A stretch of 64,000 bases of DNA from an uncultured Clostridia bacterium (GTDB lineage: Bacteria; Bacillota; Clostridia; Peptostreptococcales; Acidaminobacteraceae), in contig CAKMJV010000008.1 of assembly GCA_927417275.1 (NCBI GenBank), forward strand, positions 104,547-168,546, read 5' to 3'. The number at the start of each line of letters is the position of its first letter. The stretch's first letter is position 1. The position numbers and the translations under genes are program-made. Under the pieces are notes generated by a model. The model did no database searches, was not told the DNA's origin, and saw only the letters and a list, made by a program, of their open reading frames with translations. Shown in pieces: positions 25,587-35,124 of the stretch.

Positions 25587-27032
25587 ATGTCAAAGAGAGA
25601 AACATTGCATATAGAATCTATGGAGACGTTGTTAAATACTAACGACGCGCATATTCGATATATTAAGCAAGTAAATGATCAGCACTATCAAGAGTTAAAT
25701 CAGAAAAGAAAAGCGATTATCGTGACCTATGGTTGTCAGATGAATGAACACGATTCGGAAAAACTCAATGCCATGTTGATGGATATGGGTTATGACATGA
25801 CTAAAAAGTTTGATGATGCGGATTTAATTATCTTTAATACTTGTTGCGTACGCGAGAATGCAGAGTTTAAAGTATATGGTAATTTGGGCCATGTTAAAAA
25901 GTTAAAAGAGACGCGTAAAGACTTGATTTTGGCCGTTTGTGGCTGTATGATGCAGCAACCGCACATCGTAACTGAAATAAAGAAAAAATACAAATACGTT
26001 GACCTCGTGTTTGGTACGCATAACATTCAAAATTTCCCATCTCTTTTAGAAGAAACGCTGAAATCGGATCATCAAGTGGTTGAGGTTTGGGAAAACGAAG
26101 GCGATGTGATCGAAGGGTTGAAAATCAATCGCTTGAAAGAGATTAAAGCCTATGTGAACATCATGTACGGTTGTGATAATTTTTGCTCGTACTGCATTGT
26201 ACCCCATACGCGGGGCAGAGAGCGCTCACGTAAACCTGAGGATATCCTAGAGGAAATCAGACAGCTTGCATCAGATGGCACAAAAGAAGTCATGTTGCTG
26301 GGTCAAAATGTAAATTCGTATGGCAAAACGCTGGAGAACAAAGTGGATTTTGCAGATTTATTAAGTCAGGTAAATGCCATAGAAGGACTCGAGCGGATAC
26401 GCTTTATGACCTCACATCCAAAGGACATTTCACGAAAATTAATCGATGTCATGGCAGCCTCAGATAAGGTATGTGAGTACTTACATTTACCCGTTCAAGC
26501 AGGTAGCAATTCGGTACTTAAAATGATGAACCGCAAATACACACGGGAACAGTATCTGGAAACCATAAGGTATGCACGTGAAAAAATGCCAGAAGTGGGC
26601 ATTACCACCGATATCATTTTAGGATTTCCTGGGGAGACAGAAGAAGATTTTCTCGACACCATGCGTTTACTTGATGAAGTGAAGTACGACGCGGCGTTTA
26701 CCTATTTATATTCTAAGAGAACAGGTACACCTGCAGCGACATTTGATGAACAGGTTAGTGAAGATGAAAAACACGAGCGTATTAAGCGCCTTTTAGAAGT
26801 ATTAAATCCTTCGATTACGGAAAAACTCAGCCACTATAAAGATCAAGTGGTGGAACTACTGGTTGAAGATTTTGCGAAGACATCAAACGAAAAACTCATG
26901 GGTCGCACGCGTAATAACATGACCGTAACGTTTGAAGGCAAGCCAGAGTTGATCGGGAAACTTGTATCCGTTAAAATCACGCAGCCAAAGAATTTTTCAC
27001 TTCACGGGGAACTTGTGGCAGTCATTAGATAA
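25587..27032 (+). CDS. miaB: tRNA-2-methylthio-N6-dimethylallyladenosine synthase
   Basis: MiaB is a radical SAM methylthiotransferase that adds the 2-methylthio group to isopentenyl-A37 of tRNA. The auxiliary cluster cysteines are C50 (YGCQMNEHDSE), C86 (FNTCCVRE) and C120 (VCGCMMQ); the radical SAM cluster is C196, C200, C203 in YGCDNFCSYCIVP. A TRAM domain closes the protein (KLMGRTRNNMTV onward). The 481-residue length includes a 40-residue N-terminal extension common in Clostridia. AGGAGGAA precedes ATG 25587. It leads the conserved cluster that also holds miaA, the enzyme acting before it. Confidence 0.96.
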   Translation: MSKRETLHIESMETLLNTNDAHIRYIKQVNDQHYQELNQKRKAIIVTYGCQMNEHDSEKLNAMLMDMGYDMTKKFDDADLIIFNTCCVRENAEFKVYGNLGHVKKLKETRKDLILAVCGCMMQQPHIVTEIKKKYKYVDLVFGTHNIQNFPSLLEETLKSDHQVVEVWENEGDVIEGLKINRLKEIKAYVNIMYGCDNFCSYCIVPHTRGRERSRKPEDILEEIRQLASDGTKEVMLLGQNVNSYGKTLENKVDFADLLSQVNAIEGLERIRFMTSHPKDISRKLIDVMAASDKVCEYLHLPVQAGSNSVLKMMNRKYTREQYLETIRYAREKMPEVGITTDIILGFPGETEEDFLDTMRLLDEVKYDAAFTYLYSKRTGTPAATFDEQVSEDEKHERIKRLLEVLNPSITEKLSHYKDQVVELLVEDFAKTSNEKLMGRTRNNMTVTFEGKPELIGKLVSVKITQPKNFSLHGELVAVIR

Positions 27033-27043
27033 AATCAGATGGG

Positions 27044-29677
27044 ATGGCAGACATGAAGCATATTGATAAATCCAGTTTGACGCCCATGATGCGTCAATAT
27101 TTTGAGATCAAAGAAAACTATATGGACTACATTTTATTTTATCGCCTCGGTGATTTTTATGAAATGTTTTTTGACGATGCCGTTAGAGCATCTAGAGAAT
27201 TGGAGATCACCTTAACCGCGAGAAACTGTGGACTGGCTGAAAAAGCGCCCCTTTGTGGCGTTCCTTATCACGCGGTGGATGGCTATATCAAAAAACTCGT
27301 GGAAAAGGGTATAAAAATCGCGATTTGCGAGCAAATGGAAGATCCCGCACTTGCAAAGGGCCTCGTCAAAAGAGAAGTGGTTCGGATTATCACACCAGGT
27401 ACGGTGACAGATCCTGAAATGCTAGATGAAGGCAGTTTTAACTATGTAGCGGCGCTTTATTCAGGGGAGCATGGGTATGCGATTGCGTACTGTGACATCA
27501 CCACGGGACTTTTTAAAACCACGGAACTTGCCAGTTTAGATAAAGTGGGCGATGAACTTTTAAAAATAGAACCAAGCGAATTGATTCTCTCAGAAAAACA
27601 CACGCTACCCGTGGTCTTTATGAAGTCTTTAGAGGAGATGGGCATTACGGTTACCGCTTATCTAGACCATGCCTTTCAGAAACAAACAGGTGAGAAAGTC
27701 ATAGAACGCGTGTTGAAGATATTTTCAGTAGATAGCATCGGACTCGGTGAAAATGAGCGCGCGCTTTGCGCATCGGGCGCCCTATTAACGTATATAGAAG
27801 AAACGGCGAAAGTGCCACTGAATCACATCTCTAAAATCGACTTTTATCATCAGAATCGCTTTATGGTGCTTGATAAATTCACAAGGCGTAATCTTGAACT
27901 GGTGGAAACCATGCGCAGTAAAGAGAAAAAAGGCAGCTTACTTTGGGTGCTCGATAAAACGTGCACAGCCATGGGGGCTAGGCGCTTGCGCGCATGGGTA
28001 GAAGAGCCACTATTGGATGAGACGGAGATTCAAAAACGTCATAATACGGTGGAAGTGCTGGTGGATGACTTGCTTTTAAGGAGCGACCTTCGGACGCATT
28101 TGAAGCAAATTTACGACTTAGAGCGTCTTACCTCTAAACTGGTTTATGGCAGTATTAATCCCAGGGATTTGGTTGCACTTAAACATTCGATTTACGTATT
28201 ACCCGAAATAAAAGCCTGCATACAAGATCGCGAAGAAGGGGTCTTTCAAACCATAGACGCAGACATCGACGCCTTGATGGACATTTACGATTTAATTGAT
28301 GCAGCTGTGGTTGAAGAGCCACCTTATGCCATTAAAGACGGCGGTGTCATCAAAGAGACGTATCACGAACCTTTAAAAGCACTGCGCGAAGCCGTATTAA
28401 ACGGCAAGCAATGGATTTTAAATCTGGAAAATAAAGAACGTGAAAGAACGGGCATAAAAACCTTGAAAGTGGGCTTTAACAAAGTCTTTGGCTACTATAT
28501 CGAGATTTCTAAAGGCAGTGCGAAATTGGCACCAGAGGACTTTATTCGCAAGCAGACACTTGCCAATGCGGAACGTTTTATCACCCCAGAACTCAAAGCG
28601 CTGGAAGAGACTGTTTTAGGTGCAGAAGAGAAAAGTGTGCGCATCGAACAAGAACTCTTCGCCGAACTTAAAAACACATTAATGGCGCATGTGGACCGTA
28701 TACAAGCAACGGCGCGCGCCATCGCATCACTGGACGCACTCATCGCATTTGCTGAGTGCAGTTACCGATATGGTTATTCAAAACCCAAGATGACTAAAAA
28801 AGAGATCATTCACATAAAAAATGGCAGACATCCCGTAATCGAGCGGATTTTTAACGATGTGCCCTTTGTGCCCAACGATACACTCATGGATCAAAAAGAC
28901 CATAAGTTTTACATCATCACAGGCCCAAATATGGCAGGTAAATCCACGTATTTAAGACAGGTTGCGCTCATTACACTGATGGCTCAAATTGGATGCTTTG
29001 TGCCCGCAGATAAAGCAGAGATAGGGTTGGTAGATCGCATTTTCACACGTGTGGGTGCATCCGATGACCTATCTCAAGGGCAAAGTACCTTTATGGTTGA
29101 AATGAACGAACTCTCGAACATCCTTAATAACGCCACGCCTAAATCACTCATTATACTCGATGAAATTGGTCGTGGTACGAGTACCTATGACGGACTCAGT
29201 ATCGCATGGAGTGTGGTTGAATACCTCAGTCAAACATCAGGCATCCATGCAAAAACCATGTTTGCCACGCATTATCATGAACTGACAGAACTCGAAGGCA
29301 AAATTCAAGGCGTTTGTAATTTTAGAATCGCCGTAAAAGAAACCAACGACGACATCGTCTTTTTAAGGAAAATAGAACGCGGTGGTGCAAACCAAAGTTT
29401 TGGGATTCAGGTAGCCAAGCTTGCGGGTGTGCCTCAAGCGGTAATCGATCGCGCAAAAGTCATCTTGTCACATTTAGAGATTAATGATATTAATAATAAC
29501 ATTCAGAACTTAAATCAAATGGATCAAAGGGAAACCATCATATCCCCTCAAAATGAGGCGCATATTTCGGAGGGGCTGTACCAATACTTGTCTAAACTAG
29601 AAGTGGAACAGATGACGCCGATAGAAGCCATGAATGCGCTATATAACATCGTCAATCAATTTAAGTCAGAAAAATAA
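27044..29677 (+). CDS. mutS: DNA mismatch repair protein MutS
   Basis: MutS recognises base mismatches as a dimer and recruits MutL. The 877-residue protein has the mismatch-binding N-terminus with the Phe-x-Glu contact in YRLGDFYEMFFDDA (residues about 30-43), the core and clamp domains, and the ATPase with Walker A GPNMAGKST at 627-635, followed by SQGQSTFMVEM, DEIGRGTSTYDG and the FATHYHELTEL segment. It follows miaB by 11 bases. Start at ATG 27044, though ATG 27053 is possible since the ribosome site is weak. Confidence 0.97.
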   Translation: MADMKHIDKSSLTPMMRQYFEIKENYMDYILFYRLGDFYEMFFDDAVRASRELEITLTARNCGLAEKAPLCGVPYHAVDGYIKKLVEKGIKIAICEQMEDPALAKGLVKREVVRIITPGTVTDPEMLDEGSFNYVAALYSGEHGYAIAYCDITTGLFKTTELASLDKVGDELLKIEPSELILSEKHTLPVVFMKSLEEMGITVTAYLDHAFQKQTGEKVIERVLKIFSVDSIGLGENERALCASGALLTYIEETAKVPLNHISKIDFYHQNRFMVLDKFTRRNLELVETMRSKEKKGSLLWVLDKTCTAMGARRLRAWVEEPLLDETEIQKRHNTVEVLVDDLLLRSDLRTHLKQIYDLERLTSKLVYGSINPRDLVALKHSIYVLPEIKACIQDREEGVFQTIDADIDALMDIYDLIDAAVVEEPPYAIKDGGVIKETYHEPLKALREAVLNGKQWILNLENKERERTGIKTLKVGFNKVFGYYIEISKGSAKLAPEDFIRKQTLANAERFITPELKALEETVLGAEEKSVRIEQELFAELKNTLMAHVDRIQATARAIASLDALIAFAECSYRYGYSKPKMTKKEIIHIKNGRHPVIERIFNDVPFVPNDTLMDQKDHKFYIITGPNMAGKSTYLRQVALITLMAQIGCFVPADKAEIGLVDRIFTRVGASDDLSQGQSTFMVEMNELSNILNNATPKSLIILDEIGRGTSTYDGLSIAWSVVEYLSQTSGIHAKTMFATHYHELTELEGKIQGVCNFRIAVKETNDDIVFLRKIERGGANQSFGIQVAKLAGVPQAVIDRAKVILSHLEINDINNNIQNLNQMDQRETIISPQNEAHISEGLYQYLSKLEVEQMTPIEAMNALYNIVNQFKSEK

Positions 29678-29687
29678 GAGGTGGCAA

Positions 29688-31568
29688 ATGACACACAGTC
29701 GTATTCAACTTTTAGATGAAAAGACGTCACGTAAAATCGCAGCAGGTGAAGTGGTTGAAAAACCTGCTATGGTTGTAAAGGAATTGGTTGAAAATGCCAT
29801 AGATGCAGGGGCAAATGAAATCATCGTAGACATAAAAAAAGGTGGAAAATCGCTCATCCGAGTGACGGATAATGGTTCAGGTATCCACTATGACGATTTA
29901 CCACTGGTATTTGAGCGACATGCAACCAGTAAAATTAGATCCATAGAGGACCTTTATGCCACGCAATCTTTGGGTTTTAGAGGTGAAGCATTAGCCAGTA
30001 TCAGTGCGGTGTCTCAGGTGGAACTCATTACCATGAATAAGGACGCAACCATCGGAAAGAAAGTCGTCGCATCCGGTGGACATATTCAAAAAGTTTCTGA
30101 AATTGGAACCGTTCAGGGTACGACTTTGCACATACGCGACTTGTTTTTTAACACACCTGCACGCCTAAAATTTTTAAAATCGGACCAAGCAGAAGCGCGC
30201 GCGATCACAGAACTTATGAGTTATTTAGCGCTTTCACATCCAGAAATTGCGTTTAAATATGCCGTGGATGATAATCGCATCTTTCATACCCCTGGAAAAG
30301 GTAAGATATCAGATGTGATTTTCACAGTCTTTGAACCCATGATGCTAAAGGGTCTGTATGAAATAAATGAAACATCAGAACATCACACCCTTTCTGGCTA
30401 TATTTCCAGATTTGACTATACAAAAGGCACTCGAAATTATCAACTTCTGTTTGTAAACGGCAGATATGTAAAAAGCGATTTGTTAAAAGAAGTCATCCAA
30501 ATGGCTTATAAACCTTATATGATGCATAATCGCTATCCCGTTTGTATTTTATTCTTATCTATCGCACCTAGCGATATAGATGTTAACATACACCCTGCAA
30601 AAACAGAAATCAAATTTAAAGACGATGGCGCTGTAAAACAGTTTATTTTTACAGCACTTAAAAAAGCATTTAACTTATATGATCAGGTCCCAACGGCGAC
30701 TTTTACAGAAAAGCAAGTTTTCAGAGTAGAAGAAACTGAAAAGGCGCAAATAGAAGCGATACAGGACATGCCCTTGCCAAAGTTTCCAGAGATGACCTCG
30801 CAGATGGCCTCGCAGATGGCCACACAGATCGCCTCTCAGAAGCCGTCTCAGATGACACCACCCATGAGCCAAAGATCCAACCACACACCAAGCCCCTATG
30901 TGCCTCCGGTTAAGCCAGAAGCAATTGATTTTTCTGAACTTACGCAATTTGCTCAGGAGACGATCCAGCTCGAGACATTAAAACCCTTAGAGGAATCGAT
31001 TTATGAAGGACTCAATTATATCGGTGTCTATAATCAGACGTATTTAATATTCGAAAAGGAAACGTCGCTTTACTTAATCGATCAGCACGCAGCACATGAG
31101 AAAATACTCTATGAATCGTATATGACTGCCTTTTCAAATCACACCCTTCAGTCACAGATGCTGCTCATTCCAGAGGTTGTAGAGTTAACAACGCTGGAAA
31201 TGGAAATGTTTAATGAGGCACAATCCACGATTGAAAAAATGGGATTTGGCTTAGAAGTATTTGGCGCACAAAGCATCGTCATCCGAGAAATTCCCAGCCA
31301 AATGGGGATCGGAATGGCTAAAAGAATGGCATTAGCAGTTCTCGATGGCAGTGTGCACGTTATGGATGATGTCATGGCGTTTAAACTGGCAGAACGCGCT
31401 TGCAAAGCCGCTATAAAAGCACATGATGTCCTACATGATATGGAAGTAGTGGCACTTTTAGAATCACTCAAAGGTTTAAACGATCCTTATACCTGTCCAC
31501 ATGGTCGACCCATAATCATAAGATTTGCACTTTCAGAAATCGAAAGAAAATTTAAGCGCATCTTATAG
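29688..31568 (+). CDS. mutL: DNA mismatch repair endonuclease MutL
   Basis: MutL couples mismatch recognition to strand incision. The GHKL ATPase domain is intact: E35/N36 (KELVENAIDAGA), DNGSGI at 61-66, GFRGEAL at 96-102. The C-terminal nuclease motif D-Q-H-A-x2-E-x4-E is complete at 465-476, with ACKAAIKAH and CPHGRP (from 603) completing the metal site, so this is the nicking type found in species without MutH. The linker (about 365-400) is a run of QMAS/QMAT/QIAS units. I start at ATG 29688 behind AGAGGTGG, 10 bases after mutS. Length is 626 residues. Confidence 0.96.
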   Translation: MTHSRIQLLDEKTSRKIAAGEVVEKPAMVVKELVENAIDAGANEIIVDIKKGGKSLIRVTDNGSGIHYDDLPLVFERHATSKIRSIEDLYATQSLGFRGEALASISAVSQVELITMNKDATIGKKVVASGGHIQKVSEIGTVQGTTLHIRDLFFNTPARLKFLKSDQAEARAITELMSYLALSHPEIAFKYAVDDNRIFHTPGKGKISDVIFTVFEPMMLKGLYEINETSEHHTLSGYISRFDYTKGTRNYQLLFVNGRYVKSDLLKEVIQMAYKPYMMHNRYPVCILFLSIAPSDIDVNIHPAKTEIKFKDDGAVKQFIFTALKKAFNLYDQVPTATFTEKQVFRVEETEKAQIEAIQDMPLPKFPEMTSQMASQMATQIASQKPSQMTPPMSQRSNHTPSPYVPPVKPEAIDFSELTQFAQETIQLETLKPLEESIYEGLNYIGVYNQTYLIFEKETSLYLIDQHAAHEKILYESYMTAFSNHTLQSQMLLIPEVVELTTLEMEMFNEAQSTIEKMGFGLEVFGAQSIVIREIPSQMGIGMAKRMALAVLDGSVHVMDDVMAFKLAERACKAAIKAHDVLHDMEVVALLESLKGLNDPYTCPHGRPIIIRFALSEIERKFKRIL

Positions 31569-31661
31569 CCATCAGAATCATATATTTCAGTATCATTACT
31601 TTTTAAGGATTTGGTTGTATATTTTTCTACAAAATTATATGATGAAAGAAATAAGGTGTAT

Positions 31662-32576
31662 ATGAATAAAATTATTTGCATAGTTGGTCCCACTGCCGTT
31701 GGGAAGACGGATACAGCCATTGCACTCGCCAAAAGACTTCATACAGAGATCGTTTCAGCAGATTCTGTTCAAATCTATCAGTCGCTTGATATAGGCTCAG
31801 CGAAGCCAACGCAAGAAGAGATGTGTGGCATCGTGCATCACATGCTTGACTTTGTCTCACCTTTTGACGCTTTCTCAGTCAGTGAATATGTCGATTTGGC
31901 AAAACAGCATATTAAGAAACTGCATGAAAATGGCAAAACACCTATAGTTGTAGGTGGAACAGGCCTGTATCTAAACGGTCTAATTTACGACATGCATTTT
32001 GGTGCACAGGCATCTGATGATGCGTTCAGAAAAAGCATGGAGCAAATCGCAGATGAAGAAGGTGTGGAATCGCTTCATGCACGATTATCTGAGATAGACC
32101 CTGAAGCCGCATCAAAGATCCATCCGAATAACAGCAGACGGGTGATTCGGGCTTTAGAGGTCAATCATCTAACGGGAAAACCCTTTTCAGATTTTTCCAC
32201 AGCGCCACAATTAACTTCGGATTACGCGGTTGTATTAATCGGTCTTTCTCGAAGCAGAGAAAGCCTTTATGACCGAATCAATAGACGGGTAGACATCATG
32301 TTTCAGATGGGTTTGCTCGAAGAAGTAAAAAAATTGAAAAATGATGGATTAAATGATAGGTATCAGTCCATGCAGGGTATAGGATACAAAGAGGTTCTCG
32401 CATATCTACAGGACGCATACAGTTATGAAGAAATGAAAGCGCTTATTGCCCAGAACAGCCGTCATTATGCCAAAAGACAAATGACATGGTTTAGACGTTA
32501 TCCCATGATGCATTGGATAGACATCGAAGGCAAGACCACAGAAGAAATTATAGGAGAAATCCTGTCAATATCATAA
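31662..32576 (+). CDS. miaA: tRNA dimethylallyltransferase
   Basis: MiaA attaches a dimethylallyl group to A37 of tRNAs reading codons that start with U, the step before MiaB. The 304-residue protein shows the P-loop GPTAVGKT at 9-16, SADSVQIY (threonine/DSxQxY motif), VVGGTGLYLNGL, and RRVIRALEV. I begin at ATG 31662 behind AAGGTG. A 93-base gap separates it from mutL, and hfq follows 24 bases downstream, giving the classic mutSL-miaA-hfq order. Confidence 0.95.
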   Translation: MNKIICIVGPTAVGKTDTAIALAKRLHTEIVSADSVQIYQSLDIGSAKPTQEEMCGIVHHMLDFVSPFDAFSVSEYVDLAKQHIKKLHENGKTPIVVGGTGLYLNGLIYDMHFGAQASDDAFRKSMEQIADEEGVESLHARLSEIDPEAASKIHPNNSRRVIRALEVNHLTGKPFSDFSTAPQLTSDYAVVLIGLSRSRESLYDRINRRVDIMFQMGLLEEVKKLKNDGLNDRYQSMQGIGYKEVLAYLQDAYSYEEMKALIAQNSRHYAKRQMTWFRRYPMMHWIDIEGKTTEEIIGEILSIS

Positions 32577-32600
32577 AAATAGAGAGAAGGAGGGGAATCC

Positions 32601-32822
32601 GTGAAAAGTTCAATTAATTTACAGGACTTATTTTTAAATCAATGCCGCAAAGATCAAACGCCGATCACTATTTTCTTAATCAGCGGGTATCAAATCAGAG
32701 GACTGGTAAAAGGTTTCGACAGTTATACCATCGTCCTAGACAGTGAAGGCAAACAACAAATGATTTACAAGCATGCTATTTCTACGATTATTCCATCAAA
32801 AACCGTTAATTTCCAAGGTTAA
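32601..32822 (+). CDS. hfq: RNA chaperone Hfq
   Basis: Hfq forms hexameric rings that bind small RNAs and mRNAs. This 73-residue protein has both Sm motifs: [22 protein letters not shown] (about 9-30) and the second ending in [10 protein letters not shown] (about 56-65). It starts with GTG at 32601 behind AAGGAGGGG at 32587-32595. The C-terminal tail is short, as in Gram-positives. Its presence makes Hfq-assisted small-RNA control possible in this organism, relevant to the candidate RNA at 49477. Confidence 0.95.
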   Translation: MKSSINLQDLFLNQCRKDQTPITIFLISGYQIRGLVKGFDSYTIVLDSEGKQQMIYKHAISTIIPSKTVNFQG

Positions 32823-32841
32823 TTGTAAAAGTACGTGACTT

Positions 32842-32870
32842 AAACCCTAGCAGATTTGGCTGGGGTTTTT
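32842..32870 (+). terminator. terminator after hfq
   Basis: AAACCCTAGC pairs with GCTGGGGTTT (one G-T pair), followed by T residues. Confidence 0.85.
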
Positions 32871-32893
32871 ACTTGAGATTTTTCTTTTTACGG

Positions 32894-32922
32894 TTGTTAT
32901 AAATGAGGTTTCACTATATAAT
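32894..32922 (+). promoter_or_regulatory. promoter of transketolase
   Basis: TTGTTA at 32894-32899, 17-base spacer, perfect TATAAT at 32917-32922. A small AAGGC/GCCTT hairpin lies in the leader at 32945-32959. Confidence 0.75.
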
Positions 32923-32980
32923 GTTAATGATAGTTTGGTAGATAAGGCGTATAGCCTTAAAATAAGAAAGGTTGGTTTAA

Positions 32981-34948
32981 ATGATGGATTTTAGAACAAT
33001 TAATACTATAAGAATGTTATCAGCAGAAGGCGTTCAAGCAGCGAATTCGGGACATCCAGGGTTGCCTCTCGGCGCAGCACCGATGGCATATACGTTATGG
33101 GCCAAAGAAATGAAGCACAACCCAATGAATCCAGATTGGCAAAATAGGGACAGATTTGTGTTGTCTGCTGGTCATGGTTCTATGCTCGTTTACTCGTTAT
33201 TACATTTGTTTGAATATGGTCTTCCAACAGAAGAACTTAAAAACTTTAGACAACTTAATAGCAAGACACCAGGACATCCAGAATACGGTCACACAAAAGG
33301 TGTAGAAATTTCCACAGGGCCTCTTGGACAAGGGATCGCAAATGGCGTAGGATTCGCCATGGCAGAAGCACATTTGGCGTCTAAGTTTAACAAACCAGGA
33401 TACCCAGTTGTAGATCACCATACATTTGTTATTTCAGGTGATGGCTGTTTGATGGAAGGTATCTCTTATGAAGCGGCTTCACTTGCAGGCACGCTTAAAC
33501 TCGGCAAACTGATCTTAATGTACGATTCAAATAAAATTACAATTGAAGGGGACACTTCTTTGGCATTTACAGAAGATGTCGCTGGCAGATTTGCTGCGAT
33601 GCATTGGCAAGTGCTAACCGTTGAAGATGGCAATGATATCGCTGCCATTCAAGCGGCAATCGTCAGCGCAAAACTAGAAACGAGCAAACCATCCATCATC
33701 ATCGTTAAAACGATTATCGGTTACGGTTGCCCTTCTAAACAGGGTTCACATAAAGTACACGGTGCACCACTGGGTCAAGATGGCATAGAAGAAATGGCTA
33801 ATTTCTTAGAAATGAAAGACCGTGCACCATTTGAAGTGCCAGCAGATGTAACTGCGCATATGTCTGATCTTGTTAAAGAACTTTCAAAATCAGAAGAAGC
33901 GTGGCTTTCAACTTTTGCAGCGTATGAAAAGGCGCACCCAGAACTTGCTGCTGATTACAAAACGTGGTTTGATAGCGAAGCACCTATGGCATTGCTTGAT
34001 TCTGATGCATACTGGGCTTACTCAGAAACCACAGCTTCTAGAAGTTCATCAGGTAAAGTGCTTAATGTTTTAGCGGATCATTTACCAAACTTATTTGGCG
34101 GTTCTGCGGACTTAGCACCATCAAATAATTCAGATATGAAGAAGAGAACGTCTTTCTCAGCAGACAACTACGATGGATCAAACCTTCACTTTGGCGTAAG
34201 AGAACATGCGATGACAGCCATCGTTAATGGTCTTCAAGCACATGGTGGACTTCGTGCGTATGCGGCAACTTTCTTTGTATTCTCAGATTATATGAAGCCA
34301 GCGATTCGTTTAGCAGCACTTATGAATTTACCTGTAACATATATTTTAACGCATGACAGTATCGGTGTAGGTGAAGATGGTCCGACACATCAACCTGTGG
34401 ATCAACTGGCGATGTTAAGAGCCATTCCAAAATTACGCGTGATCAGACCAGCAGATGCAAGAGAAGTTTCTGCAGCGTGGTATACGGCGATAACTTCTAA
34501 AGACACACCAACGGCATTAATTCTTACGAGACAAAATTTGCCTGCACTTGACGGTTCATCAAAAGAAGCACTTAAAGGTGCCTATGTGATCTCAAAAGAA
34601 GATCAAAAAGTAGACCTTGTATTAATAGCAACAGGCTCAGAAGTGTCTTTGGCGATTGATGCTCAAAAAGCACTTAAAGAAAAAGGCGTGGATGCACGCG
34701 TTGTTTCTATGCCTTGCCAAGAATTGTTTAATGATCAAACAGAGGACTATAAAATGTCTGTCATTACCAAAGGTGTTCCTAAGCTTGCAATAGAAGCGGG
34801 CAGTACATTTGGATGGCACAAGTATGCATGTGATGTTATCGGCATGGACGACTTCGGTTTATCTGCACCTGCAAATCAGTTGTTTGATGCCTTTGGGTTC
34901 ACAACCGAAAATGTCGTTAACCGTGCATTAAAACTCTTGAAAAAGTAA
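32981..34948 (+). CDS. tkt: transketolase
   Basis: Transketolase moves two-carbon units between sugar phosphates in the non-oxidative pentose phosphate path. The 655-residue protein carries [17 protein letters not shown] near the start, the thiamine diphosphate motif GDGCLMEG-(x)n-N near 149-180, and the central pyrimidine-binding domain with [25 protein letters not shown] near 460 is the family substrate loop. AGAAAGG precedes ATG 32981. It has its own promoter and sits upstream of the ZTP riboswitch; a role in using pentoses from the nucleoside phosphorylases is likely. Confidence 0.96.
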   Translation: MMDFRTINTIRMLSAEGVQAANSGHPGLPLGAAPMAYTLWAKEMKHNPMNPDWQNRDRFVLSAGHGSMLVYSLLHLFEYGLPTEELKNFRQLNSKTPGHPEYGHTKGVEISTGPLGQGIANGVGFAMAEAHLASKFNKPGYPVVDHHTFVISGDGCLMEGISYEAASLAGTLKLGKLILMYDSNKITIEGDTSLAFTEDVAGRFAAMHWQVLTVEDGNDIAAIQAAIVSAKLETSKPSIIIVKTIIGYGCPSKQGSHKVHGAPLGQDGIEEMANFLEMKDRAPFEVPADVTAHMSDLVKELSKSEEAWLSTFAAYEKAHPELAADYKTWFDSEAPMALLDSDAYWAYSETTASRSSSGKVLNVLADHLPNLFGGSADLAPSNNSDMKKRTSFSADNYDGSNLHFGVREHAMTAIVNGLQAHGGLRAYAATFFVFSDYMKPAIRLAALMNLPVTYILTHDSIGVGEDGPTHQPVDQLAMLRAIPKLRVIRPADAREVSAAWYTAITSKDTPTALILTRQNLPALDGSSKEALKGAYVISKEDQKVDLVLIATGSEVSLAIDAQKALKEKGVDARVVSMPCQELFNDQTEDYKMSVITKGVPKLAIEAGSTFGWHKYACDVIGMDDFGLSAPANQLFDAFGFTTENVVNRALKLLKK

Positions 34949-34980
34949 GCGTAAAAAGTTATAATACTTTTAATTAAATC

Positions 34981-35092
34981 ATAGTCTTCTCAAAACTGGC
35001 GGAATAAGTGGGATACCACGAGGGATTGAGTAAATAAGACTTTAAGCCGACCGCCTGGGCAAACTTGCCTGGGTGTGTCGGCTTTATTTTTT
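34981..35092 (+). ncRNA. ZTP riboswitch (pfl RNA motif) with terminator
   Basis: The leader of pflB carries the conserved core of the pfl motif: AACTGGCGG (34994-35002), a GTGG/CCAC hairpin (35008-35019), AGGGA (35021-35025), closing stem AGTCTTCTCAA with TTGAG...AAGACT, then the invariant CCGCCTGGGC at 35051-35060. That last block is also part of a strong hairpin (AAGCCGAC 35044-35051 with GTCGGCTT 35077-35084, then a T tract), so ligand binding should compete with termination. ZTP (AICAR triphosphate) signals folate shortage. The motif was first named for its position before pfl genes, as here. Confidence 0.88.
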
Positions 35093-35124
35093 GACATACC
35101 CAGAGTAAACCTTTGGAGGTCAAT

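Noticed and set aside
30783..30870. CRISPR-like or minisatellite array
   Set aside because: The repeats are short coding units in the mutL linker, in frame and without spacers.
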